Shown: positions 41,899-50,803, counted from the stretch's first letter. The stretch: 56,417 nucleotides of DNA from CAYNKA01 sp964397655 (GCA_964397655.1 CAYNKA010000020.1:1-56417); one strand, 5' to 3'. Notes: generated by a model from the letters alone, not told the origin. Made by a program: numbers and translations.

Positions 41899-43185
41899 AT
41901 GAGTAGAGCGTCCGGGAAGGCTAAAAACGAGTATCATGGGTGCCCGAATTCGCGGAAAACGGTGATATTTCCGTTCATCCTGCTCTTCGCATCGGTTCTG
42001 CTCCCAGCTCAAGAAAAAAACAAGGAAGAAGCGCCGCCGAAAGTCGCGGTTTTCAGGCCCGTCGATTTCGCCCAATCCACCGAAAGCATCGCGTATCATG
42101 AGATTTTTTACCGTTCCCTCGAATCGCGGATGGCGGAACTGGGCTTCGTCATGATTCCCAGGTCGGCGGTCGAGGCTCTTCCCGGCTACTCCGCCTTGAA
42201 GGGCGAAGAAGCGGTGTCGGGAGAAAAACTTCTCGAATATGCCAAAAAACTCGGTGCGGATTCCGCAGTGGTATCGTCCTACGGAATCGAGGGCGGGAAG
42301 CGACTTTACGTCCAGATCGTCGTATACGACGTACGGACGGGCAAGATCGTCGCTTCGCTCATGAATTCCGGGTATGCAAGTCTCGCCGGATTCGACTTTC
42401 TCGCCGAGGTCGTTGAGGCGGTGACCCCGTCCATTCAGGAATATCTCAAGGTCTTCAATCGTACGGAACCTACGACATACGAGGCGGTGGAAGGGATAGT
42501 GTTCCGTTCGAAGGACGAGGGATTGCAGGTCCGCTACGAAAGCGGACAATACATCGGTTCGATCAGCGATGGAACCCTGAGGGCACCCTACGTTCCTTTC
42601 GTCGTCGGCACAACCATCAAGGTGGGGATGGAAAAGCCGGATTACTATCCGGACTCCCGGAGCTTCGTCCTGAAAGAGGGCATGAACGAAATAAACCTCC
42701 CTCCTCTCGAGAGGAAATTCCGGAACGAATTGAGCGTGTACTGGTGCTACGGCCAGAGCGTCGGAGCGGGGGTCGGTTACCGGTACTATCCGATCCCGGA
42801 CTACATTTTTCTCTCCGTCGATAATTATTTCTATCTACAATATGATTTTATGGATTACAATGAACCGGTCTACCATGACGACGCCTCGTTTTCCGTCGGA
42901 GCATACTTTTTCTCGTCGCATCTCACTCCGGTTCGTTTCGGAGCCTCGGTAGGGTGCGGCGTCATCGTCACTTCTTTCACGAAGTCGGACATGCCGACCT
43001 ATACGGACTATTATATCAACTTCGCGACCCTCTTCCTCGACTTGAATATCAGGCCGTGGACGCTGTACGCCCAGGGTGCTCTGAAATACAGTCTCGGTAT
43101 AGGCAACAACATCCTGGGCCAGCAATATCTCATCCTGCCCAAATTCGGACCCTTCGTGAGCGTGGGGGTGAGAAAGAAATGGTGA
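41899..43185 (+). CDS. Outer-membrane barrel protein with N-terminal periplasmic domain, 428 aa
   Basis: An N-terminal hydrophobic segment (about residues 22-36, ending L-L-P-A-Q) acts as signal peptide; the first 20 residues are unusually polar, so the true start may be a GTG near 41962. A periplasmic domain follows (about 45-180: V-A-V-F-R-P-V-D, then L-G-A-D-S-A-V-V-S-S-Y), similar in outline to FlgO/CsgG-like sensors. Then comes a PEGA-like sandwich and a barrel beginning near the Y-Y-P-I-P-D-Y motif and ending in Trp. First of four genes in an operon. Its overall plan is repeated in the third gene. Confidence 0.7.
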   Translation: MSRASGKAKNEYHGCPNSRKTVIFPFILLFASVLLPAQEKNKEEAPPKVAVFRPVDFAQSTESIAYHEIFYRSLESRMAELGFVMIPRSAVEALPGYSALKGEEAVSGEKLLEYAKKLGADSAVVSSYGIEGGKRLYVQIVVYDVRTGKIVASLMNSGYASLAGFDFLAEVVEAVTPSIQEYLKVFNRTEPTTYEAVEGIVFRSKDEGLQVRYESGQYIGSISDGTLRAPYVPFVVGTTIKVGMEKPDYYPDSRSFVLKEGMNEINLPPLERKFRNELSVYWCYGQSVGAGVGYRYYPIPDYIFLSVDNYFYLQYDFMDYNEPVYHDDASFSVGAYFFSSHLTPVRFGASVGCGVIVTSFTKSDMPTYTDYYINFATLFLDLNIRPWTLYAQGALKYSLGIGNNILGQQYLILPKFGPFVSVGVRKKW

Positions 43186-44228
43186 GACGCCCTGTTCGTT
43201 CGGTCCTGCAAGGGGCTTTTCTCCTCCTTGCCGCGTTGGCTGTTTCGGCCTGCGGTGAAATGTTCACTACGGTTTTTCCAAAACAGCTCGGATCCTTGGA
43301 GAACGCCGTTTCAGTTTCGAACTACGCGCCCGTGCTCGAAAAAGTGAAGGACAACGAATACAGCGTTCGAATCAAATCGTTCCTGTTCGATTCCGGAAAC
43401 GAATACGTCGTCACGCTCATCGACTTCGACGATATGGATTACGAGGACACGATTCTGGTTTTCTCGTCGTCCCTCAAATTCCTGACGAGCTATACCAAGA
43501 CGGCGCTTTTGGGCGAAGCCGCCGGTTCCTACGATTTCTCCACCCTCCTGGGAATGGGTACCGGAGAGCGAATCGTGGTCGGACTTGAAAAGGCCGACGG
43601 GAGCGGAAAAATCGCGATACTCGATCCTGACGGCGGCGACTCGCCGATCATCCAGGACAATTCGGCCGATTATTCCCATTTTTCCTACTTCACCGCGATT
43701 CCCTACAACGACAAGACCTATTTTCTCGGGGCCTCCGCCCCTAATATGAAAATCGGAGCCATGAATTCCGCTTATGTCCCCCTGGATTTGGACTCGACGT
43801 CCACGGAAACCGCGACGCAGGTCCAGGTCTTCCAGTCGGCATCCTCCGGCTTCGTGATGACGGAGGCTTCTTACAATCCCGGGAATGCCTACATGGGCGT
43901 CGCGTTTCGGAATTCGTACAACGAGGGATACGTGGTCATGCTCCCCGTCGGGGTCGAATTATCGGCTCCGCTCGTCGGAAGCTATCAGTATTTCTCCTTT
44001 TCGAACATCCAAGATTCCGAGAGTCTGTTCTACACGAGGCGAGGAGTCGTAAACGCTCCGGCGGAGGGAACCTGGTACTGCATCCGGTTCGATGGGGTGA
44101 AGGTCGAGGGGCCGGAAATCGAATCTTGGGATTCTCCGAGAACCAAATGCTTTTCCGTTACCGGAACGCATTATTTCTATTATGACGATGCGAAACTGAA
44201 TCTGGGAAGGGCGAAGACGTGGTGGTAG
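43179..44228 (+). CDS. Hypothetical lipoprotein of the barrel operon, 349 aa
   Basis: Lipobox AVSAC (Cys25). The ATG at 43179 lies inside the previous gene and overlaps its stop codon (ATGGTGA), so translation is coupled. The mature protein is beta-rich with Gly/Ser/Asp turns and may be a propeller; no catalytic motif. It pairs with the barrel protein before it, as the fourth gene pairs with the third. Confidence 0.75.
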   Translation: MVRRPVRSVLQGAFLLLAALAVSACGEMFTTVFPKQLGSLENAVSVSNYAPVLEKVKDNEYSVRIKSFLFDSGNEYVVTLIDFDDMDYEDTILVFSSSLKFLTSYTKTALLGEAAGSYDFSTLLGMGTGERIVVGLEKADGSGKIAILDPDGGDSPIIQDNSADYSHFSYFTAIPYNDKTYFLGASAPNMKIGAMNSAYVPLDLDSTSTETATQVQVFQSASSGFVMTEASYNPGNAYMGVAFRNSYNEGYVVMLPVGVELSAPLVGSYQYFSFSNIQDSESLFYTRRGVVNAPAEGTWYCIRFDGVKVEGPEIESWDSPRTKCFSVTGTHYFYYDDAKLNLGRAKTWW

Positions 44229-44233
44229 GCGAG

Positions 44234-45511
44234 ATGAGGTTGAAGAAACTCTTCGCGATTCTATGTGTGCTGGCGGGATTGGCTTTCACGCTGCCCGGTC
44301 TATGGGCTGAAGAAACCGAGTACGTCGATCCGACCCCTCCGCCGAGGCGGATCATGGTCTTTTTTCGCAACGACGCCACGAATTTCGCACCGGATGAAAA
44401 AATCGCTTTTTATGAATCTCTCCTCATCGCATTGCAGAGGTCAAAAAAGGACTGCTATCCCGTGGAAGCCTCGCCGATCGCCGGTCCGGACAGCGACGAC
44501 GACCGATCGAGCTTCGCGAGGCGGAAGGCCTGCGACGGCTGGCTTCTTGTCAGGGTCAAAGCCGCCGGAGAGGACCAGACTTCGGTCGATTTCGTGCTTT
44601 TCGACGTAGTCAACGATATCTTCGTGGCCAAATCTTCATTCACCCTGGATAAACCCGACGCGCGGGATTTGTCGATCATCTTCTGGGAAAAGATCACCGA
44701 TGCGTATCTGACGCTGAAACCGCTCGATCCGCTGCCCACCCTGACGATCCGCGGCGTTCCTGGGACCGTCGTCTACGGACTCGGAAAGAAGGCGCTCACG
44801 ATCGACGCCAACGGACGGACCCGGATCACGGTTCAGCCGATCCCGGCCGTCTTCTCCATCCGAGCCGAAAAGACGGGATACGATACCCTCGAACAGGATA
44901 TCCTCATAAAGGAAATGGGCGGTGACATCAAGCTCGAGCAGAAGAGGGGTTCGCTCTTTTCCCTCGACCTCACAATGCTTTCCATGCAGTTCCCCGGCAT
45001 CGACGTCGGTTTTTATCCCATTCCCAACCTGCTGTTCTTCAAACTTGGATTCACGACCTTCCAGTGGGGCATCTATCTCGGTGATTTTCAGGACAACAAG
45101 GGCGCGGCCGGAAACAACCATTCAGTCATCGTGCATTATCCCCTCATGAACCTTTCGTTTCAGGCAGGGGTCTATATTTCCGACCCCGGGAAGACGGTGA
45201 GAACCTATCTCGCTCTCGGAGCCTTCGCCAGGCTCTTCTTCAGCGACGCTTATACGGGACTCGAGCCCATAGCACCCTACGGGCTGCAGCCGGTCTTCGG
45301 TATGGAATTCCACCCCGTGCCCTCATCCTGCATTTTCCTGGAATACGCTCCGTCCCTGTACTACGTCGACGAGGCCGATTCACAATACACCAAGGATTTC
45401 GAACTCCTGAAGACCCTCTATCCTAAAGGACACGAATGGTACACCTTTTCCCAAGGCCGCTGGGTTTGCGATATGCTCGTGTTTCGGGTAGGCTACAGGT
45501 GGCACCTATGA
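44234..45511 (+). CDS. Second outer-membrane barrel protein with PEGA-like domain, about 425 aa
   Basis: Signal peptide ending LWA-EE (about residue 25). Periplasmic alpha/beta domain (about 35-160), then a PEGA-like sandwich (about 165-225; L-T-I-R-G-V-P-G-T-V-V-Y-G and E-K-T-G-Y-D), then a barrel from F-Y-P-I-P-N-L to the C-terminal Y-R-W-H-L. The plan and the Y-P-I-P motif match the first gene of the operon, so the two look like distant paralogues. The ATG at 44234 is 5 bp after the previous stop; GTG codons at 44219 and 44222 are alternative starts with an AAGG site. Confidence 0.68.
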   Translation: MRLKKLFAILCVLAGLAFTLPGLWAEETEYVDPTPPPRRIMVFFRNDATNFAPDEKIAFYESLLIALQRSKKDCYPVEASPIAGPDSDDDRSSFARRKACDGWLLVRVKAAGEDQTSVDFVLFDVVNDIFVAKSSFTLDKPDARDLSIIFWEKITDAYLTLKPLDPLPTLTIRGVPGTVVYGLGKKALTIDANGRTRITVQPIPAVFSIRAEKTGYDTLEQDILIKEMGGDIKLEQKRGSLFSLDLTMLSMQFPGIDVGFYPIPNLLFFKLGFTTFQWGIYLGDFQDNKGAAGNNHSVIVHYPLMNLSFQAGVYISDPGKTVRTYLALGAFARLFFSDAYTGLEPIAPYGLQPVFGMEFHPVPSSCIFLEYAPSLYYVDEADSQYTKDFELLKTLYPKGHEWYTFSQGRWVCDMLVFRVGYRWHL

Positions 45512-46629
45512 GAAAGTACGCAGTCCTGTTCATGATCGCGGCTAGTTCGGTTCTCTCTTCGTGCTGGCTGCCCCCCTTCGACGAAGAAGCGTCTCTCGCT
45601 GCGTTGACTGAAAGAAACCTTACTTCCCGATTCTATATCACGAACGTCAAGGTCCCGAAAGGCTATCAAGCGAAATTCGTCCCGGTGATCGCCTCGAAAA
45701 GAGGCGCGTTCCTCTTCCTCGAAGGAAACCTGCAGCTCAAGGCGAGCTACGTGACCGCCTCGACCGCTTATTCCCCTTCCACGAACAACGATATTTCCCT
45801 TTCGTTTCCGATCAAGGACTGGGACGATACCGTCATGGCATCGGTTTTCGGCTCCACCGTCGCAGGGGGAACTCCGACGGTTTATCTCTTCCTGCCCGAC
45901 GCCGCCGCGGCGGGGAGCGACGTCGATCATTTCTATTACTCCTACAGTTCCGGGACTATGGCGGAAATAGCTGAGGCCAATTCCACCCGGCTGATCGAGA
46001 ACGTCGCAGCGGCATTCTCGCTGTCTGCCGCTGATCTTCGCCTTTTAGGATTCGGAACGCTTCCCTCCGAGTCGGAAGCCGAAAAGCGAATCATCGTACT
46101 CGTGTACAGCACCGCCGCCGCCGCTCTCTACGAGTTCGAACTCGTTTACGACGCGAACTTTACGCTTACGACGAAGAAAAACATCAACTCCTCGTACCGG
46201 GGAAGCGCGTCGCAGACGGTTCTCTTCCCTGCCGGTCTCGATTCCGTCGCCTTCGGACGGTATTTCTTCGATCCCGTCAACGCGAAGAGCTACTTCAATT
46301 TCAAGGAAAACGGTTCCTACGTTACATACGGCTGGGACATCAACAACACCGCCGCCGCTTCTCCGTTGAAGGAGAGAATAGAAATCGTGCTCACCTCGGG
46401 CGAGGTCGTCACGCGGAGCGAAAGTCTGGGAAAGGTCTACGACGGCGCTTCCGGAGCCTGCAAGTATTCTTTCCCCCTTGGAAGTCTGTCCATCGCTTAC
46501 GAAACCTACCTGGAAGGCGAACCGAATCTTCTGTTCACGAAGCCGATAGCTCTGGACAGCGACGGATCGGCCTATAAATTCTTCGTCTATTCGATCCTGA
46601 CCGAAAAGCTCGGTACGCTCAAGCAATAA
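45508..46629 (+). CDS. Second lipoprotein of the barrel operon, 373 aa
   Basis: Lipobox VLSSC (Cys19). Its ATG overlaps the stop codon of the previous gene (ATGA), so it is translationally coupled. The mature part is Ser/Thr/Ala-rich and beta-like, with no motif I recognise. It occupies the same position relative to its barrel gene as the lipoprotein at 43179, although the two lipoproteins do not look alike by eye. Followed by a strong bidirectional terminator. Confidence 0.75.
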   Translation: MRKYAVLFMIAASSVLSSCWLPPFDEEASLAALTERNLTSRFYITNVKVPKGYQAKFVPVIASKRGAFLFLEGNLQLKASYVTASTAYSPSTNNDISLSFPIKDWDDTVMASVFGSTVAGGTPTVYLFLPDAAAAGSDVDHFYYSYSSGTMAEIAEANSTRLIENVAAAFSLSAADLRLLGFGTLPSESEAEKRIIVLVYSTAAAALYEFELVYDANFTLTTKKNINSSYRGSASQTVLFPAGLDSVAFGRYFFDPVNAKSYFNFKENGSYVTYGWDINNTAAASPLKERIEIVLTSGEVVTRSESLGKVYDGASGACKYSFPLGSLSIAYETYLEGEPNLLFTKPIALDSDGSAYKFFVYSILTEKLGTLKQ

Positions 46630-46646
46630 ACGATCGGCGTCGTTGC

Positions 46647-46680
46647 CGAAAAAAAACCGTCGCCCTTTGGCGACGGTTCT
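46647..46680. terminator. Bidirectional terminator after the barrel operon
   Basis: A 10-bp stem, AACCGTCGCC with GGCGACGGTT, closes the loop CTTT. On the minus strand it is followed by eight T residues, and on the plus side by a short TTCT. It separates the convergent operons. Confidence 0.88.
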
Positions 46681-46719
46681 CGGATGCCGTTTTCGTTTCC
46701 TTTCGTCCCTATAAAGGGC

Positions 46720-49260
46720 TCACCTTTTGACCTTCTTCAAAGTCTTGATGAATTCGAGCATTTCCGGGTTGTTTTTACGCTTGTCCGTCTCCTCCGCAAG
46801 GATTGCATCCGCTTCCGTCTTCGTACGTGCGGCGGCGATCCGGTAAACGATGTCCGTGGCTTCCATGAGGGCCTGATTCCTTCCGGTTTCCTGAAAAGCC
46901 TTGTCGTACTTCTTGATCCGATCGGAGAAGCCGGGAAAATCGGACCGCATTCTCTCTGATACGAGGAACGCGTCGAGGTAGAGTTTCGTTTCGACGATGC
47001 TCGAGCTTCCTTTCGCCGCAAAGGTTCCGTCTTCTCTGCCTGCATAATCCACGTAGGCTTTCTTCAGGTTGGTGTAATCCGTCTCCACGGCGGTAAGCCG
47101 TTTGACTTCGCCCAAGGTTTCCTTATGAGCCTGCTGCAGCCTGTTGTATTCCGCCACCGATTGCTCGTGCGTCGCCTTGAGCCTGTTGTATTCATCTACG
47201 GTCTGCTGATGGGTGACCTTAAGCCTGTTGTATTCCGCTTCCATGGCGGAGATGCGGCGGGCCTCTTCCTGGCTCTGGAGATTGAAGCCCGCGATCGCTC
47301 CGTCCTTCTCCGCTTGATTTTTCTTGAGGTTCTGGATTTCGGTCTCGAGAGCGGAAATCCTGGTTTTGAGTGAATTGACGTAGGCGGCCTGCTCCTGGTT
47401 CTCCGCCTTCATGAGCGAGGCCTGACGAGCCTCTTCGGTGAGCCGATTGATTTCAAGAGCATGTGTTTCCTTGAGGTTCTTGATGGTCGTTTCCAGCGAA
47501 TTCTTTTCGGCCTGGAGAGAGGTTATCGTGCTGTTCGCGGTGTTGCCGCTGCTTTCGATGACTTGAACCTGGGACCGGACCACCTTTCGGATTCCTTCCA
47601 TGGCCGCGGGAGACTGCCTGCTCAGGGGATACTTCTGGAGAGCCGTGATGTATGCGGCCGCGGCCTGTTCGTACCTTGCTTCGTTGAAGGCCTTGTCTCC
47701 TTCCGCGATGAGGCCGGGAGCGTTGGCCGATTGGAGCTGCCTCTGCTCTTCGGTCAGGATTTCATATCCGGATCTCTGGACGTTCTGGATGAATTGCGCT
47801 CCGACCGCCGCATCCGACGGAAGGTAGGCGAGGGCTTGAGTATAGGCAGCCACCGCGTCCTGATGGTTCCCGGCCTTGAAGGCGGCTTCCGCCTTCTTCA
47901 CCGTGTCTTCCAAAGCCTTCTTTTTAGCCTGTTCCTCCTGGATTTTCTTATTGAGGAAATATTGGTGAGAAGTGAGGACGTCGGGAACGCGACTCAAGGC
48001 GGCGGTGAACTGTTTCTCGGCTTCGGCGACGTTGCCGGCCTTCAACGCTTCGTTTGCCAGTGCGACGGTTTTCTTGATGTCCTCGACCGTGGCCTCGGTT
48101 TTGAGCATCTCCGATATCGTGGAGACTTCCTTCTGCCGCCTGATGGAATCATCGATCAGGGAGGAAAGCGCGTCGGCCGCGACGATATTGGTCTCCCGCT
48201 GCCTCTGGATGCCGGGCAGGGAGGCTATGGCCTCGTCGTTCAAGTAGGTTTTCAGACTGGTGAGGGAGCTCCTGGCGGCTTCGTAATTGCCTCCGACGAG
48301 GTTGGTCTTCGTCGTCGAGAAGAAGCCGTTGATCTGATTCTCGATCAGGTTCACCTTTTCCTTCAATTCGCCCGCTTTCTTCAGTTCGGCTTCCGCTTTC
48401 GAGAGCTGCTCCTTGGCCTTGGATCGTTCGGTTTCGAGGCTCTTCGTACGCTCTTCGAGCTGGGCGCGGAGGCTTTCTTCCCTCTTTCTCGACTCGTCCA
48501 CGATCTGCTGCCGCTCACTGTTCAGGCTGGCGAGGTTCTTCTGGAAATCGTTCTGGAGTTTCTGCAGATTCGATTCCAAACGACTTTTCTCGGCTTCGGC
48601 GTCTTTACGTATATTCGCCAATTGGGCGTTGAAGGCCGCGTTTTTCTCGTCTTCGAAACGTTTCAACCTTTCGTTGATGGCGGCCTCGGACAAGCCCTGG
48701 GCATTGAGCTTTCTCCGTTCTTCGGCGAGTTCCCGTTCGAGATTCTTGCGCAGCTCATCCTCTTTCGATTTGACCTTGGCGTCCATGTTGCTCTGCAGTT
48801 CGCTGCGCTCCTTGTCGATCTCCGACAAGCGTGTCTGGATGGAGGATATCTCGTTTTCCTTCGCCTTGAGCTGGGCTTCGGTTTCCTTCTTGATTTCCTG
48901 GATGAGCTTGCCTTCGGCTGAACGCACGAGGGCGGCTTCGCCGCGAAGTTCGGATTCGCTCTGCTTGAAAAGGAAGGAGAGAAGAAGGAGTCCTCCGCCG
49001 AGGACGAGAAGCGCTCCGGCGTTCACGAAGAAGGGAAGGGCGTAGCCCTTCTTCTTGGCCTTGACCGTCCTCAGGATCTCGGGGCTCGCGGCGATCCTGC
49101 TTTGCTGGGCAACCTGCTCGATCTGTACCAGGATGTCCTTCTGGTCTTCCTCCGAGATTCCGGAATCCTTGTCGAACACGAATCCGGTCTTCGTCTGCTC
49201 GGTCTCGGCCTGTTCTGCGTCGGTTTCCCGCAGCTCCTTCGCCTTGTCTAAAAGACTCAT
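46720..49260 (-). CDS. Large membrane protein with coiled coils and TPR-like repeats, 846 aa
   Basis: An acidic cytoplasmic head (residues 1-72), one transmembrane helix (about 73-98), and then a long extracytoplasmic part. That part contains a coiled coil (about 100-290), a helical domain, and three TPR-like motifs near 400-540 (for example A-G-N-H-Q-D-A-V-A-A-Y-T-Q-A-L). A second coiled coil (about 560-730) includes three 14-residue repeats beginning Y-N-R-L, and a helical tail follows. I do not recognise a named family. It lies 12 bp after the LysM gene and is surely co-transcribed. A structural or scaffold role across the periplasm, working with the LysM partner, is inferred. Confidence 0.72.
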   Translation of the reverse strand: MSLLDKAKELRETDAEQAETEQTKTGFVFDKDSGISEEDQKDILVQIEQVAQQSRIAASPEILRTVKAKKKGYALPFFVNAGALLVLGGGLLLLSFLFKQSESELRGEAALVRSAEGKLIQEIKKETEAQLKAKENEISSIQTRLSEIDKERSELQSNMDAKVKSKEDELRKNLERELAEERRKLNAQGLSEAAINERLKRFEDEKNAAFNAQLANIRKDAEAEKSRLESNLQKLQNDFQKNLASLNSERQQIVDESRKREESLRAQLEERTKSLETERSKAKEQLSKAEAELKKAGELKEKVNLIENQINGFFSTTKTNLVGGNYEAARSSLTSLKTYLNDEAIASLPGIQRQRETNIVAADALSSLIDDSIRRQKEVSTISEMLKTEATVEDIKKTVALANEALKAGNVAEAEKQFTAALSRVPDVLTSHQYFLNKKIQEEQAKKKALEDTVKKAEAAFKAGNHQDAVAAYTQALAYLPSDAAVGAQFIQNVQRSGYEILTEEQRQLQSANAPGLIAEGDKAFNEARYEQAAAAYITALQKYPLSRQSPAAMEGIRKVVRSQVQVIESSGNTANSTITSLQAEKNSLETTIKNLKETHALEINRLTEEARQASLMKAENQEQAAYVNSLKTRISALETEIQNLKKNQAEKDGAIAGFNLQSQEEARRISAMEAEYNRLKVTHQQTVDEYNRLKATHEQSVAEYNRLQQAHKETLGEVKRLTAVETDYTNLKKAYVDYAGREDGTFAAKGSSSIVETKLYLDAFLVSERMRSDFPGFSDRIKKYDKAFQETGRNQALMEATDIVYRIAAARTKTEADAILAEETDKRKNNPEMLEFIKTLKKVKR
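47110..47235 (-). repeat. Three 42-bp tandem units in the coiled-coil gene
   Basis: On the plus strand AGCCTGTTGTATTC recurs at 47138, 47180 and 47222, exactly 42 bp apart. Each unit codes for 14 residues starting E-Y-N-R-L, two heptads of the second coiled coil. Recent duplication or ongoing copy-number change is possible. Confidence 0.85.
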
Positions 49261-49272
49261 TTCTTCCCTCTG

Positions 49273-50193
49273 TTATCGCCTGCCGGTCTCCACGTCGGGT
49301 ATGTACAGCCTGAAATTCTGCTGTATCAGATTCGGGTTGGAGATGCCGTTCTGTTCGGCGATCTTTTTATATAGCCAGGGATTCCGGTAGAACGAATGCG
49401 ACAGGTTCCAGAGATTGTCGCCTTTTACCGTCGAATACCAGACCCCTATGCTTTCAGGCTTGACGAGGATGGGCTCGTTCTTCTGCTGGGCGGCCGAGGC
49501 GGCCGGCGTGGAAGGCGTCGGAAGCTTCGCTTCCGCCGGTTCCGCGGGTTTGGAAGCCTGAACCGTCTCGGGCTTCTTCGCCTGTTCTTCCGGAGCGGGT
49601 TTCGAGGCGGCCGCGTTCTCGACCTTGCCGTCGCGGAGGAAAAAGATGAAGAATGCCAGCGCCGCGACGACAAGAATCCCGATCGCGGCGATCACGAGAA
49701 GCGGCTTCCGGCTTTTCTCCGTCTCCTCGGTCTTCGAGGGCGTGTCGTTGTAGGAGAAATAGGGCGTCTCGTAGCTGTCGTCCTTTTCTCTCTTCTGAGA
49801 GGGAGCTTCCTCTTCCGAACCGGTCACCTCGAAATCCGGCATGTCGTACGTCTCTTCCGGAGGGAGAGACTCGAGTCCGACGGACAGGCTTTGCTCTTCC
49901 TTGCTTTTCATGTCCCGGGCCGTCGAGGCCAGATTGCCTTTTTCGTCGATTCCCATGAGGAGTTCGATTTCGGGATCCCCGCTCGGAGCCGGCGCGATGT
50001 TGTTGATCATGAGGCTTCCGACGTAGGAGGCGCCCTTCATCTCCTCTCCTTCACCGCGGTACAGGTCGATTTGAACCGCTGGTTGCTCGTCCTTCACCGT
50101 AGTGAGAATGACCCTTTTTTTCCTTTTTTCCGATTCCTGGAGGATCGGAAAAAACGTCCCATCGGCGATTTTGATTCCTATCATAGCATCCAT
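49273..50193 (-). CDS. Membrane protein with Hsp70-like substrate-binding domain and LysM domain, 306 aa
   Basis: The N-terminal 110 residues read like the beta-sandwich of DnaK: Q-P-A-V-Q-I-D-L-Y-R-G-E, then Y-V-G-S-L-M-I-N-N-I-A-P-A-P-S-G, then P-E-I-E-L-L-M-G-I-D-E-K-G-N-L. There is no ATPase domain and no helical lid. A charged linker is followed by one transmembrane helix (about 168-190), a Pro/Ala/Lys-rich periplasmic linker, and a C-terminal LysM domain (about 255-303; W-Y-S-T-V-K-G-D-N-L-W-N-L-S). The protein would link a cytoplasmic peptide-binding module to peptidoglycan. A TTGCGG-17-TAGAAT promoter lies upstream, and the 846-aa coiled-coil gene follows 12 bp downstream. Confidence 0.82.
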   Translation of the reverse strand: MDAMIGIKIADGTFFPILQESEKRKKRVILTTVKDEQPAVQIDLYRGEGEEMKGASYVGSLMINNIAPAPSGDPEIELLMGIDEKGNLASTARDMKSKEEQSLSVGLESLPPEETYDMPDFEVTGSEEEAPSQKREKDDSYETPYFSYNDTPSKTEETEKSRKPLLVIAAIGILVVAALAFFIFFLRDGKVENAAASKPAPEEQAKKPETVQASKPAEPAEAKLPTPSTPAASAAQQKNEPILVKPESIGVWYSTVKGDNLWNLSHSFYRNPWLYKKIAEQNGISNPNLIQQNFRLYIPDVETGRR

Positions 50194-50222
50194 ATCATCG
50201 ACATCCCGCGGCGGTTACATGA

Positions 50223-50251
50223 ATTCTAATGCGTTTGGGACGAATCCGCAA
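50223..50251 (-). promoter_or_regulatory. Promoter of the LysM/coiled-coil operon
   Basis: On the minus strand TTGCGG (50251-50246), a 17-bp spacer, and TAGAAT (50228-50223). The predicted leader is about 23 nt with a weak GGGATG. Confidence 0.6.
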
Positions 50252-50275
50252 GACCTTTTATCAATTTAAGATAGA

Positions 50276-50300
50276 TGAAAAAGGCCGGCGTCGGCCGGCC
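50276..50300 (-). terminator. Rho-independent terminator of ssb
   Basis: GGCCGGC pairs with GCCGGCC around GTCG. On the minus strand it is followed by TTTTT. Confidence 0.8.
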
Positions 50301-50338
50301 CCAGTTCGCAGGGCTTTCCCGCGTCCTTCTCCGGGAAA

Positions 50339-50776
50339 TCAGGCCTCGCCGTGCCCTTCGGTTACGTGATCCTCCGCGCTGTCTTCCTCGGAATCGACGA
50401 AATCCGGTTCTTCTTCGGCGATCGCCATTTCCTTCGACTTTTTCTGCGAGAAATCCGGCTTGAATTCGACGTGCTCCCCGATGATTTTCACCTTCGAGTG
50501 GTTCTTGCCCTCGCCGTCGGTCCAGCGGTCCTGTTTGAGCCTGCCTACGACTCGGACGCCGCGTCCTTTTTGGAGCTGCTCGGCGCAGGTTTCCGCCAGT
50601 TTGGACCAGACTTCGACGTCGAAGAAGGAAACCTCCTTCTGCGTTTCGCTGTCCACCCTGAAGAAACGGTTCGAAGCGAGACTGAAGTTGCACACCGGCG
50701 TCCCTTTGGGCGTTTGGTTGATGATCGGGTCCTTCACCAGATTTCCCTCCACCAGGATCGAATTCAGACTGTTCAT
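50339..50776 (-). CDS. ssb: Single-stranded DNA-binding protein, 145 aa
   Basis: OB-fold protein with the SSB core: N-S-I-L-V-E-G-N-L-V-K-D-P near the start, then N-F-S-L-A-S-N-R and F-F-D-V-E-V-W-S-K-L-A-E, and K-G-R-G-V-R-V-V-G-R-L. The C-terminal 45 residues are acidic (E-E-D-S-A-E-D) but lack the usual D-D-I-P-F tip that recruits partner proteins, ending G-H-G-E-A instead. ATG at 50776 is chosen over an upstream in-frame GTG because GAGGAGG lies directly before it. No replication gene is adjacent; copy C of the intergenic repeat lies 27 nt upstream. Confidence 0.94.
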   Translation of the reverse strand: MNSLNSILVEGNLVKDPIINQTPKGTPVCNFSLASNRFFRVDSETQKEVSFFDVEVWSKLAETCAEQLQKGRGVRVVGRLKQDRWTDGEGKNHSKVKIIGEHVEFKPDFSQKKSKEMAIAEEEPDFVDSEEDSAEDHVTEGHGEA

Positions 50777-50803
50777 GCTGGCCTCCTCGAATCGAATTTT
50801 CAC

